This document shows positions 7,895 through 15,024 of a stretch of DNA of 64,000 nucleotides, piece by piece (within the stretch, counting starts at the first letter, position 1; each line of letters opens with the position of its first letter). Position numbers and translations under genes: made by a program. The stretch is from assembly GCA_964486685.1 (NCBI GenBank), contig CAZAOE010000001.1, positions 1 through 64,000 of the forward strand, written 5' to 3'. This stretch comes from JAIOTH01 sp964486685. Lineage in GTDB: Bacteria; Patescibacteriota; Patescibacteriia; UBA1558; S5-K13. A model generated the notes under the pieces. The model searched no databases and had not been told where the DNA came from. It was given only the letters and a program-made list of their open reading frames with translations.

Positions 7895-7939
7895 TTACCC
7901 CGTGAAATTATCGCGAAGCGATAACATTTCACAGGGTAA
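7895..7939. repeat. Strong hairpin between rplO and secY
   Basis: TTACCCCGTGAAAT pairs with ATTTCACAGGGTAA, and ATCGCGAAGCGAT forms the tip. There is no U-tract, so it is not a clear terminator. A similar ACCCTGTTAAAT...ATTTAACAGGGT hairpin is at 9940-9980. Confidence 0.65.
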
Positions 7940-7961
7940 ACTTTAAACTTTTTACTGAATT

Positions 7962-9245
7962 ATGTTTTTAGAAAAAATAAAACAAGTTTTTAAAATTAAA
8001 ACACTTCGAAATGGTATATTTTTTGTTTTAGCCATGTTATTGATAAGTAGAGTAGCAGCTCATATCCCTATTCCAGGAATTGAAATTTCAGGTTTAAAAG
8101 AATTTTTTGAATCTAATCAAATTTTGGGTCTTTTAAATATGTTTTCTGGCGGGGGCATGAAAAGTTTTTCTATTGTTATGTTGGGCGTAGGTCCATATAT
8201 TACCGCCTCTATTATTATGCAGCTTTTGACCATGATTATACCTTCCTTAGAGGCCTTACAAAAAGAAGGTGATGCTGGGCGTCGCAAAATTAATCAATAT
8301 ACAAAATATTTAACCATCCCTTTGGCCTTAGTGCAGGGCTATAGTTTAATTACTTTATTACAAAGACAATCTCAATATGGTATTATTGGTCATTTAAGTA
8401 TTGCTCAATATGCCGTAGCTTTAATAACAATTTGTGCTGGAACAATGTTTTTAATGTGGCTAGGTGACCTAATTACTGAAAAAAATATTGGCAATGGTGT
8501 TTCTTTGTTAATATTTGCTGGTATTGTTTCGGGGTGGGTTTCTTCATTGCAAAGAATGATATTTGCTTATGAGCCATCAAAAAGTTATACTTTTGTTATT
8601 TATACTATAATAGCTTTAGCTACTATAGTAGTAGTAATTATAATTAACGAAGGACAAAGAAATATTCCGGTATCTTATGCTCGGAGAGTAAGGGGTAATA
8701 AAATGTATGGGGGAGTTAATACCCATTTGCCCTTAAAAGTAAATCAAGCCGGAGTTATTCCAATTATTTTTGCCATATCCTTGGTTTTATTACCGCCAAT
8801 GGTAGCAGGATTTTTTGCTTCAGCCGGAAATCAAATAATAGCTAGCATTGCTAATTGGGTTATAAATTTATTTCAAAATCAAATTTTTTACGGAGTAATT
8901 TATTTTGTTTTAGTGGTGGCCTTTACTTATTTTTATACAGCTATTATTTTTCATCCTGATCAAATTTCAGAAAATTTACAAAAACAAGGTGGTTTTATTC
9001 CTGGCATCAGACCAGGAAAACATACAGCTCAATATTTACAGAATATTGTTACTAGAGTTAATTTTGCTGGTGCCTTATTTTTAGGACTGATAGCGGTTTT
9101 GCCGGTCATAATGCAGGCATTTACAAAGGGCATTGGTTCTGTGGTTGTTGGTGGAACCGGTATTTTGATTGTAGTTTCTGTAGTTATTGAAACCGTTAAG
9201 CAAATTAACGCTCAATTAACTATGCGGAATTACGAAGGGCTCTAA
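7962..9245 (+). CDS. secY: Protein translocase subunit SecY
   Basis: Channel subunit of the Sec translocon, 427 residues with about ten hydrophobic helices. Diagnostic segments are MLGVGPYITASIIMQLL (lateral gate), INQYTKYLT, PVSYARRVRGNKMYGG (cytosolic loop) and a C-terminus ending NYEGL. It closes the spc operon and is followed by a clean terminator at 9285-9306. Confidence 0.98.
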   Translation: MFLEKIKQVFKIKTLRNGIFFVLAMLLISRVAAHIPIPGIEISGLKEFFESNQILGLLNMFSGGGMKSFSIVMLGVGPYITASIIMQLLTMIIPSLEALQKEGDAGRRKINQYTKYLTIPLALVQGYSLITLLQRQSQYGIIGHLSIAQYAVALITICAGTMFLMWLGDLITEKNIGNGVSLLIFAGIVSGWVSSLQRMIFAYEPSKSYTFVIYTIIALATIVVVIIINEGQRNIPVSYARRVRGNKMYGGVNTHLPLKVNQAGVIPIIFAISLVLLPPMVAGFFASAGNQIIASIANWVINLFQNQIFYGVIYFVLVVAFTYFYTAIIFHPDQISENLQKQGGFIPGIRPGKHTAQYLQNIVTRVNFAGALFLGLIAVLPVIMQAFTKGIGSVVVGGTGILIVVSVVIETVKQINAQLTMRNYEGL

Positions 9246-9284
9246 TAATTGTTAATAGGACAATTGTTTAATTGATTAATTAGG

Positions 9285-9306
9285 ATCGAGCTAAGCTCGA
9301 TTTTTT
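9285..9306 (+). terminator. Rho-independent terminator after secY
   Basis: ATCGAG, loop CTAAG, CTCGAT, then TTTTT. It ends the ribosomal operon, so adk and map downstream are not simply read through from it. Confidence 0.8.
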
Positions 9307-9307
9307 G

Positions 9308-9336
9308 TTGTTTTTTAATAAGAAATAATGTAATAT
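9308..9336 (+). promoter_or_regulatory. Possible promoter for the 78-aa gene
   Basis: TTGTTT (9308-9313), 17-bp spacer, TAATAT (9331-9336). Each box is only a partial match to consensus. It lies between the secY terminator and a gene with a strong ribosome-binding site, which supports it. Confidence 0.35.
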
Positions 9337-9371
9337 AAAAGTAATAATATATATAAACAGGAGGAATAATC

Positions 9372-9608
9372 ATGTTTAAATCGCTTAAGAATTTATTTAA
9401 GAGAAAACGTTATTTCGGTTTGACTCGTCGACAATGGCGTAAAAAGATTAAGAACACTAAACGGGAGGTGATTACGGAAGATGATCCTTATACTGGGAAT
9501 TCTATTCTTGGTGATATAGTATTATATTTAGATACACTATCCGGAAAAGAATTTAGTAGGTGGTATAGTGAGGAAGTAGTAAAATCCTGTTTGTCGAATA
9601 ATGGGTAA
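9372..9608 (+). CDS. Small basic hypothetical protein with canonical Shine-Dalgarno
   Basis: A 78-residue protein I do not recognise. The N-terminal half is very basic (FKSLKNLFKRKRYFGLTRRQ), the C-terminal half is acidic to neutral, and there is no membrane segment. It has a perfect AGGAGG site spaced correctly before ATG and its own terminator, so it is a free-standing unit. The canonical ribosome-binding site is unlike its neighbours, most of which have none. The basic half suggests nucleic-acid or membrane-surface contact, but this is only inference. Confidence 0.75.
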   Translation: MFKSLKNLFKRKRYFGLTRRQWRKKIKNTKREVITEDDPYTGNSILGDIVLYLDTLSGKEFSRWYSEEVVKSCLSNNG

Positions 9609-9633
9609 ATACGTTTTAATTTTGAATAAAAAT

Positions 9634-9660
9634 TGGCTCTAATTGTGGAGCCATTTTTTT
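9634..9660 (+). terminator. Rho-independent terminator after the 78-aa gene
   Basis: TGGCTC, loop TAATTGTG, GAGCCA, then a run of seven T. Confidence 0.85.
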
Positions 9661-10091
9661 CGAACTAAGTTGTTTTGTTGTTTTTAAGCTATTTTTGAGG
9701 TAATATAGGAGGTAAGAATGGTAATTACCAATTAGCAATTTTCAATTTGAATTTAACCCCTGCACCTTTTTATTAAAATTTAACAATTTTATTTTACTAT
9801 TATATAATTTTTATAATATAATTATCTGATTTAAAATTTATAAAAAAGGTGATGGGGTTAATTTACAATAATAAATTATCAATATTCAAAGCTTATTAAG
9901 CATATAATATGGTATTGATTATTGTTACATTGGTTATTGACCCTGTTAAATTATCACTTTGTGATATTATTTAACAGGGTGAAATTCAAATTGAAAATTG
10001 TTAACCCGCTATAATTTTACAGAATAAAATTAAGGCGGGTAATTGTAAATTAAAATATGAATTTGTTAATATAATTAAAATTAAGAATTTT
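9661..10091. other. 430-bp gene-free spacer made of hairpins
   Basis: No credible gene. It holds AGGAGG before ATG 9718, but that frame closes after five codons. It also holds the 9753-9861 inverted repeat, a hairpin at 9940-9980 (ACCCTGTTAAAT/ATTTAACAGGGT), and one at 10001-10042 (TTAACCCGC/GGCGGGTAA) whose relative is at 22281-22318. Confidence 0.7.
9753..9861. repeat. ~109-bp inverted-repeat element, TTAACCCC family, copy B
   Basis: The tips TTAACCCCTGCACCTTTTT and AAAAAAGGTGATGGGGTTAA are inverted copies. The pairing continues with interruptions through much of the AT-rich interior (AAATTTTA-like and TATAATTTTTATAATA segments). See copies at 420 and 44737. Confidence 0.78.
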
Positions 10092-10748
10092 ATGGAAGGA
10101 AAATTATCTAAAGGACTAAATATTATTTTTTTAGGTATGCCAGGAAGCGGCAAAGGGACACAAGCTGATTTATTGGCTAAAAAACTAAATTTACCAATTA
10201 TTTCTACAGGTAATCTTTTTCGTAAGAATATTAAAGATGAAACGGAATTAGGTTTAAAGGTGAAAGATATTTTAGCTAAAGGTGATTTAGTCCCAGATGA
10301 AATTACTTTTGCGATGTTAAAAGATGAATTGGAAAATACAGATATTTTTCAGGGATTGATTTTAGACGGCTATCCACGAAGCATCAAACAAGCGGAATTA
10401 TTGAAAGAAATTTTAGATATTGATGTGGTTTTAAATATTGAGCTTTCCGAGGACCAAGTTTTATTACGAATCGGTGGTCGCCGAACTTGTAAATGTGGGG
10501 AAACCTATCATATTAAATTTAATCCACCAAAAGAGGATGGAATTTGTGATAAGTGCGGTCAGGAATTATATATTCGGGATGATGCCCAAGAAAAAGCTAT
10601 TAAAAATAGATTAACAGTTTATCAAAAACAAACCGCTCCACTGATTGATTTTTATCGGGACAAGATAATTGATATTGACGGTAATCCGCCAATTCCAGAG
10701 GTGACAGAGGAAATTTTTAAAGAATTACGGATTACGAATAACGAATAA
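10092..10748 (+). CDS. adk: Adenylate kinase
   Basis: Catalyses ATP + AMP = 2 ADP in the cytosol. The P-loop is GMPGSGKGTQ (residues 15-24), the AMP-site motif DGYPRS near residue 95, and the LID domain carries four cysteines (CKCGE and CDKCG), so it is the zinc-binding form. Length 218 is normal. The last residues come from ACGAATA-type word repeats that continue past the stop. In most bacteria adk sits next to map; here two Nudix genes intervene. Confidence 0.96.
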   Translation: MEGKLSKGLNIIFLGMPGSGKGTQADLLAKKLNLPIISTGNLFRKNIKDETELGLKVKDILAKGDLVPDEITFAMLKDELENTDIFQGLILDGYPRSIKQAELLKEILDIDVVLNIELSEDQVLLRIGGRRTCKCGETYHIKFNPPKEDGICDKCGQELYIRDDAQEKAIKNRLTVYQKQTAPLIDFYRDKIIDIDGNPPIPEVTEEIFKELRITNNE

Positions 10749-10769
10749 CGAATTACGGATAACGAATTA

Positions 10770-10825
10770 CCCACCTTCGCTAAAGCTTCCCCCTGCGCAT
10801 CCGCTTCGGAGGACAGGTCGGTGGG
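10770..10825 (+). repeat. 56-bp palindromic element between adk and a Nudix gene
   Basis: Ends CCCACC and GGTGGG; the centre contains CTTCGGAGGACAGG. It is homologous over its full length to 7591-7646 in rplO (opposite strand), with covarying ends. An in-frame GTG inside it is not the Nudix start. Confidence 0.8.
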
Positions 10826-10835
10826 CAAGAGGATT

Positions 10836-11387
10836 ATGGATAATTATCAAGAAAAATTAGACATAGTTGATGAAAATGATAATGTCATTGGACAAGATAC
10901 GAGGGAGAATATCCATAAAAATGGTTTATTACACAGAGAATCTTATATAATTATTTATAATGATAAAGACGAGATATTGTTCCAAAAAAGATCAATGAAA
11001 AAGGATCTCTCGCCAGGTTTGTTAGACACTGCTATCGGTGGACACGTTGATTTAGGTGAGGATTATGAAAAAACAGCTATAAGAGAATTAGAGGAAGAAG
11101 CTGGTATTATAGATAATAAAGATAATTTATCTTTCATAAAAAAAATTAGATCTAAATATGTTGATAATATTACAGGGAAAATAAATAATATTTATAAAGA
11201 GATTTATTCTTATAAATATAATGATAATTTTGAAAATTTGAGAGTTCAAAAAGATGAAATAGATAACTTTGAGTTTTGGTCTTTGAATAAAATTTTAAAT
11301 CTTTCTCAAAAAGATGTAAATAAATTTATTCCTGTTGTAATAGCTAATGAGTATTTAGAAATATATAAAAAATTATTAAACAAATGA
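10836..11387 (+). CDS. Nudix hydrolase, isopentenyl-diphosphate isomerase-like
   Basis: 183 residues from ATG 10836 with AGAGG just upstream. The Nudix box is complete: GHVDLGEDYEKTAIRELEEE then AGI, with the metal-binding REXXEE. The N-terminus (DIVDENDNVIGQDTRENIH) resembles the YfcD/IPP-isomerase-like branch, which hydrolyses nucleoside or isoprenoid diphosphates; the substrate cannot be told. The stop overlaps the next Nudix gene by 4 bp, so the pair is co-translated. Confidence 0.9.
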   Translation: MDNYQEKLDIVDENDNVIGQDTRENIHKNGLLHRESYIIIYNDKDEILFQKRSMKKDLSPGLLDTAIGGHVDLGEDYEKTAIRELEEEAGIIDNKDNLSFIKKIRSKYVDNITGKINNIYKEIYSYKYNDNFENLRVQKDEIDNFEFWSLNKILNLSQKDVNKFIPVVIANEYLEIYKKLLNK

Positions 11388-11902
11388 ACAAAGAACCAAA
11401 AATAGTTATAGTTGATCAGAATGATAATGTTATCGGTTATAAATATCGAAAAAGTTTAGTTAATGAAAAAGATATATATCGAGTTACGGCTTTATGGTTA
11501 ACAAATTCTCAAGGAGAAATATTATTTGCTCAGCGAAGTTTTGATAAAAATAATGATCCGGGTAAATGGGGACCGGCAGTAGCTGGAACAGTTGATGAAG
11601 GTGAGAGTTATGAAGATAATATATATAAAGAAGCCGAAGAAGAATTAGGTATCAGAGATATAAAATTTGAACTTGGTCCAAAGACCTCTACTTTAAAAAG
11701 ACCGGGTGTTAAGCATTTACATTTTACTCAATGGTTTACTGTTAATATAGATAGAGATATTAAAGATTTTAAAATTCAAGAAGATGAAGTAGAAAAGATA
11801 AAATGGTTTTCTGAAGATGAGATTCTAAAAATTTTGAAAGAGGATCCAAAATTTTTTCTATCAGGCGTTAAACATTGGATTAAATTATTTTTAAAGCAAT
11901 AA
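11384..11902 (+). CDS. Nudix hydrolase, second of a pair
   Basis: 172 residues. The Nudix box is GTVDEGESYEDNIYKEAEEE then LGI, with Lys for the usual first Arg but REXXEE-type glutamates kept. N-terminus KIVIVDQNDNVIGYKYRKS is clearly related to the upstream gene, so this is probably an old tandem duplication. The start overlaps the previous stop (ATGA). Substrate unknown. Confidence 0.9.
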   Translation: MNKEPKIVIVDQNDNVIGYKYRKSLVNEKDIYRVTALWLTNSQGEILFAQRSFDKNNDPGKWGPAVAGTVDEGESYEDNIYKEAEEELGIRDIKFELGPKTSTLKRPGVKHLHFTQWFTVNIDRDIKDFKIQEDEVEKIKWFSEDEILKILKEDPKFFLSGVKHWIKLFLKQ

Positions 11903-11904
11903 GC

Positions 11905-12000
11905 ATGGCAATAAGCATTAAAACCAAAGAAGAAATTGAAGTGTTGGCTGAAGGCGGGCTTGTCTCGCCGAAGCAAGTAATCCATAAGCAATTAATATAA
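11905..12000 (+). pseudogene. Truncated copy of the map 5' end
   Basis: A 31-codon frame that begins MAISIKTKEEIEVLAEGG, while the real map 100 bp downstream begins MAITIKTEEEIKVLSEGG. Similarity stops exactly where a palindrome (GGCGGGCTTGTCTCGCC) starts, and the frame then closes. This looks like a partial duplication of map cut off by, or ending in, a palindromic element. The copies have diverged, so the event is not recent. Confidence 0.75.
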
Positions 12001-12004
12001 TAAA

Positions 12005-12811
12005 ATGGCAATAACGATTAAAACAGAAGAGGAAATTAAGGTACTTAGCGAAGGCGGACAGATTTTAGCGACGGTTTTACAAGAAGTTGGTGAATATGTA
12101 GAGATTGGGAGAACCACTCAAGAATTAGATGATTTAGCAGAAAGATTAATTTTAAAATATGGAGGCCTACCGTCTTTTAAGGGTTATGGAGCCCAAAATC
12201 CATTTCCCTCTACTTTATGTACCTCAATTAATGAAGAAATTGTCCATTGTATTCCGCAACAGAAAAGAGTTATTAAAAAAGGTGATATTATTGGTTTAGA
12301 TATTGGTATGAAGTGGCCCCAAAAGGATGCCTGCCCGCGACAAGGCGCAGGCTTGGCCAGGGGTTTATTTACTGACCACGCTATTACGGTTCCAGTGGAA
12401 GGAGTGAGTGTAGAAGTTATGGATTTAATAGAGACCACTCAAGGCGCTTTAAATAAGGCCATTAGCGAATTAAAACCAGATATGTATGTAGGAGAAATTG
12501 GTGGTATTATTGAAGATTATGTTCAATCTCGAGGTAATTATGGAATTGTACGGGATTTAGTTGGACATGGTGTGGGCTATAAAGTTCATGAAGAGCCCAA
12601 AATATATAATTTTAAGTCCAAAGAAAAAGGAGAAAAACTAAGACCAGGTATGGTTTTGGCCATTGAACCAATGATTAATTTAGGCGGTCCGGAAATCAAA
12701 GCTAAAGATAATGGTTGGGATATTATTACCCAAGATGGCTCTATTTCGGCTCATTTTGAGCACACAGTGGTGATTACAAAAAATGGTTGTCGAGTTTTAA
12801 CTAAAGTTTAA
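12005..12811 (+). CDS. map: Methionine aminopeptidase, type I, with a repeat-encoded insertion
   Basis: Removes the N-terminal Met from new proteins. Metal ligands are recognisable: Asp in IGLDIGMKW, Asp in GLFTDHAITV, His in VGHGVGYKVHE, Glu in LAIEPMI and Glu in AHFEHTVVI. Length 268 exceeds the usual ~250. Between WPQKD and LFTDHA sits ACPRQGAGLARG, encoded by a palindrome (12329-12362) in frame, close to the second metal-binding Asp. Confidence 0.96.
   Translation: MAITIKTEEEIKVLSEGGQILATVLQEVGEYVEIGRTTQELDDLAERLILKYGGLPSFKGYGAQNPFPSTLCTSINEEIVHCIPQQKRVIKKGDIIGLDIGMKWPQKDACPRQGAGLARGLFTDHAITVPVEGVSVEVMDLIETTQGALNKAISELKPDMYVGEIGGIIEDYVQSRGNYGIVRDLVGHGVGYKVHEEPKIYNFKSKEKGEKLRPGMVLAIEPMINLGGPEIKAKDNGWDIITQDGSISAHFEHTVVITKNGCRVLTKV
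12329..12362. repeat. Palindromic element inserted in frame in map
   Basis: GCCTGC at 12329 pairs with GCAGGC at 12347-12352, followed by TTGGCCAGG. GC content is far above the surrounding gene, and the encoded residues have no place in the type I enzyme. It resembles other GC-rich palindromes here (11956, 10770, 7591). Confidence 0.7.
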
Positions 12812-12827
12812 CCTCACCCCCTCTAAT

Positions 12828-12867
12828 CCCCCTCTCCTAAAATTAGGAGAGGGGGAGGGAGTTTTTG
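12828..12867 (+). terminator. GC-rich hairpin with T-run after map
   Basis: CCCCCTCTCCTAA and TTAGGAGAGGGGG form a 13-bp perfect stem, then AGGGAG and TTTTT. The arms resemble the repeat at 21727 and 42396. It may be both a dispersed repeat and a terminator. Confidence 0.6.
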
Positions 12868-12939
12868 AATAATATTAAATATATATGAGATTTTTGGCCC
12901 CTCGACAAGCTCGGGACTTAATACTTAATTAAATAACAA

Positions 12940-13323
12940 ATGTCTAGATTTTTAGGAATAGATCATGGAGATAAAAAGATTGGCTTGGCGCTTGGTGAAA
13001 ACGAAGCTAATTTTGCTTTACCTTATAAAATTATTAAAACCAAAGTTTTTTTTCAAGAAATAAAAGAGATTATTAAAGAAGAAAATATTGAGGAAATTGT
13101 TTTGGGCTTGCCTAAAAATTTAAATAATGAAGAAACCCAACAGACCCAAAAGGTTTACGATTTTTTAAACGAATTAAGAAAAATAATCAATTTACCCATA
13201 CATTTAGAAGACGAAAGAATGACTTCTCGGCAAGCTAAAAATTTAATGATTGATAAAAAAGACGAGGATGCCTCAGCAGCAGCTATAATTTTAGATTCAT
13301 TTTTAAAAAGAAACTGTAGTTAA
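12940..13323 (+). CDS. ruvX: RuvX/YqgF-family Holliday-junction resolvase-like nuclease
   Basis: 127 residues with an RNase H-like fold. FLGIDHGDKKIGLALGE (first catalytic Asp), EEIVLGLPKNLNNEE (Glu), and EDERMTSRQA with a following Asp match the family. YqgF acts in 16S rRNA 5' maturation and/or junction resolution. After it, 13324-13500 is AATTACCAATT-type word repeats without a gene. Confidence 0.92.
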   Translation: MSRFLGIDHGDKKIGLALGENEANFALPYKIIKTKVFFQEIKEIIKEENIEEIVLGLPKNLNNEETQQTQKVYDFLNELRKIINLPIHLEDERMTSRQAKNLMIDKKDEDASAAAIILDSFLKRNCS

Positions 13324-13500
13324 ATTTGCAATTACCAATTACCAATTATCATTTATCAATTTTCATTAAATTTTTAATTAAACAATTACCAATTATCAAA
13401 TTCTGTCTTTTTGAAAATTGGTTATTAAATGTAAATTTCAAATTGTTAATTGTTTATTTAATGAAAATTTTAAATTTCAAATTGAAAATTAAAAAAATTT

Positions 13501-14580
13501 ATGCTTAGAATTATTATATATTTATTAGCTTTTTTTGCATCTCTTGGTTTGAGTTATTTTTTGGCTATATTTTTTAAAAAACTTTCTTTTAAATTGAATA
13601 TTATTGATTTTCCAGACGCAGATAGAAAAATTCATGAACGACCAGTCGCTTTATTGGGTGGTTGGGCAATTTATTTTAGTTTTGTTTTTTTAATTTTATG
13701 TTTGCTCATATTTTTCCCTCAGATAATTTTAACGCATGGCATTAGCATTACTCAAATTGGAGGAATAATTATAGCTGGTCTGATTTTAATGCTGAGCGGA
13801 ACTTTTGATGATAAAAAAAATATAAAACCAATTTGGCAAATTTTTTGGGTGGCCATTTCCTGTTTAGTTATTATTTTTTCTGGAATAACCATTAAGTTTA
13901 TCACCAGACCTGGAGGAGGGATTATAGATTTAACAGGTCCAGAAATAAGCATTTTAGGGCAAAATATTTATTCTTTAGGAGCCCTTTTAACTTTTATTTG
14001 GTTGTTGATAATCACTAATACTACCAAACTTTTAGATGGAGTAGACGGTTTGGCTAGTGGCGTAACTGGCATTGGAATGATTATTTTATTTATGGTTTCT
14101 CTTTTTTGGGACAAACCGCAGAGCGGAACCTCAATAATGATTTTAATATTTGCTGGAAGTATTATGGGATTTTTATTATTGAATTTTTATCCAGCTAAAA
14201 TATTTTTAGGTAATGGTGGTAGTAATTTATTGGGTTTAATGTTGGGCGTTTTGGCAATTATTAGTGGAGCTAAAATTGCGGCGGCTTTATTAGTTATGGC
14301 TCTGCCACTATTAGATATGCTCTGGGTAATTTTGCAGAGATTAAAAAAAGGAGAGTCGCCTTTTAAACATGCGGATAAAAAACATTTCCATTTTCGGTTA
14401 TTAAATTTGGGCTTTTCCAAAAAGCAGGCTGTTTTAATAATTTATTTAATATCTTTTATCTTTGGCCTAATAGCTTTATTTCAAGAAACTATTGGAAAAT
14501 TATTTAGTTTAGGGGTTTTAATAATTTTTATATTAATTATATTTTATTTTGTATATAAGAAAGATGAAAAAAATATTTAG
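13501..14580 (+). CDS. Undecaprenyl-phosphate sugar-1-phosphate transferase, WecA/TagO/MraY family
   Basis: Multi-pass membrane enzyme (about ten helices, 359 residues) that links a sugar-1-phosphate from a UDP-sugar to the C55 lipid carrier. Family motifs: DRKIHERPVALLGGW near residue 40, the acidic pair in GTFDDKKNIKPIWQ, TKLLDGVDGLASGV and the basic loop HADKKHFHFRLL. The His loop fits WecA/TagO better than MraY. It probably starts a surface glycan. It overlaps the next gene by 17 bp. Confidence 0.9.
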   Translation: MLRIIIYLLAFFASLGLSYFLAIFFKKLSFKLNIIDFPDADRKIHERPVALLGGWAIYFSFVFLILCLLIFFPQIILTHGISITQIGGIIIAGLILMLSGTFDDKKNIKPIWQIFWVAISCLVIIFSGITIKFITRPGGGIIDLTGPEISILGQNIYSLGALLTFIWLLIITNTTKLLDGVDGLASGVTGIGMIILFMVSLFWDKPQSGTSIMILIFAGSIMGFLLLNFYPAKIFLGNGGSNLLGLMLGVLAIISGAKIAAALLVMALPLLDMLWVILQRLKKGESPFKHADKKHFHFRLLNLGFSKKQAVLIIYLISFIFGLIALFQETIGKLFSLGVLIIFILIIFYFVYKKDEKNI

Positions 14581-14995
14581 TTTGATTTTAATTTGTTTAT
14601 TTTTGACTGCCTGTTTTAATGGTAGCCAATTTGTTAATTTAAAAATAAAAGATACTAATATTCAAGCTGAATTAGTAGTTAATTTAAAACAAAAAGCCCA
14701 AGGTCTTTCCGGTCGGGAAAGTTTAGCAGATAATCAGGGAATGTTATTTTTATATCAAGAACCTGGTCGATATTCTTTTTGGATGAAGGGAATGAATTTC
14801 CCTTTAGATATAATTTATATTTATAATAATGAAATAATAGAGATATTTAAAAATGTCCCTTTGAAAACAGAGGGTGAAATAACGGAAATTTTTCCAGCTC
14901 AAATAGCTGATAAAATTTTAGAAGTAAACGCTGGATTTTGTGATTTACATAATATCCAAATTAGTGATAAGATAGAGTTTAAAGATTTAGATTAG
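14564..14995 (+). CDS. DUF192-family lipoprotein
   Basis: 143 residues from ATG 14564; the TTG at 14549 is less likely. It starts with a lipoprotein signal peptide, MKKIFSLILICLFLTAC, with Cys17 as lipidation site. The body matches DUF192 (QGLSGRESLADNQGMLFLY, SFWMKGMNFPLDIIYI), a small beta-barrel family found alone in exported proteins, function unknown. The start lies inside the end of the transferase gene, so the two are co-transcribed. Confidence 0.9.
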   Translation: MKKIFSLILICLFLTACFNGSQFVNLKIKDTNIQAELVVNLKQKAQGLSGRESLADNQGMLFLYQEPGRYSFWMKGMNFPLDIIYIYNNEIIEIFKNVPLKTEGEITEIFPAQIADKILEVNAGFCDLHNIQISDKIEFKDLD

Positions 14996-15024
14996 CTTTA
15001 TTTTAAAAATAATATATAAAAAAT

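Noticed and set aside
6638..7932. Long minus-strand open frames opposite rpsE and rplO
   Set aside because: They are shadows of the K/E-rich and SATS repeat tails (Phe/Ser/Leu-rich low complexity).
9678..9720. Complete expression signal (TTGTTT-17-TAATAT, AGGAGG, ATG 9718)
   Set aside because: The putative transcription start would fall after the AGGAGG, and the frame ends after five codons.
10821..10835. GTG start for the first Nudix gene
   Set aside because: The added residues come from the 56-bp palindrome; ATG 10836 has AGAGG upstream and fits homologues.
13326..13508. 60-codon open frame between ruvX and the WecA-like gene
   Set aside because: It is a translation of AATTACCAATTATC word repeats and overlaps the next start; no family resemblance.
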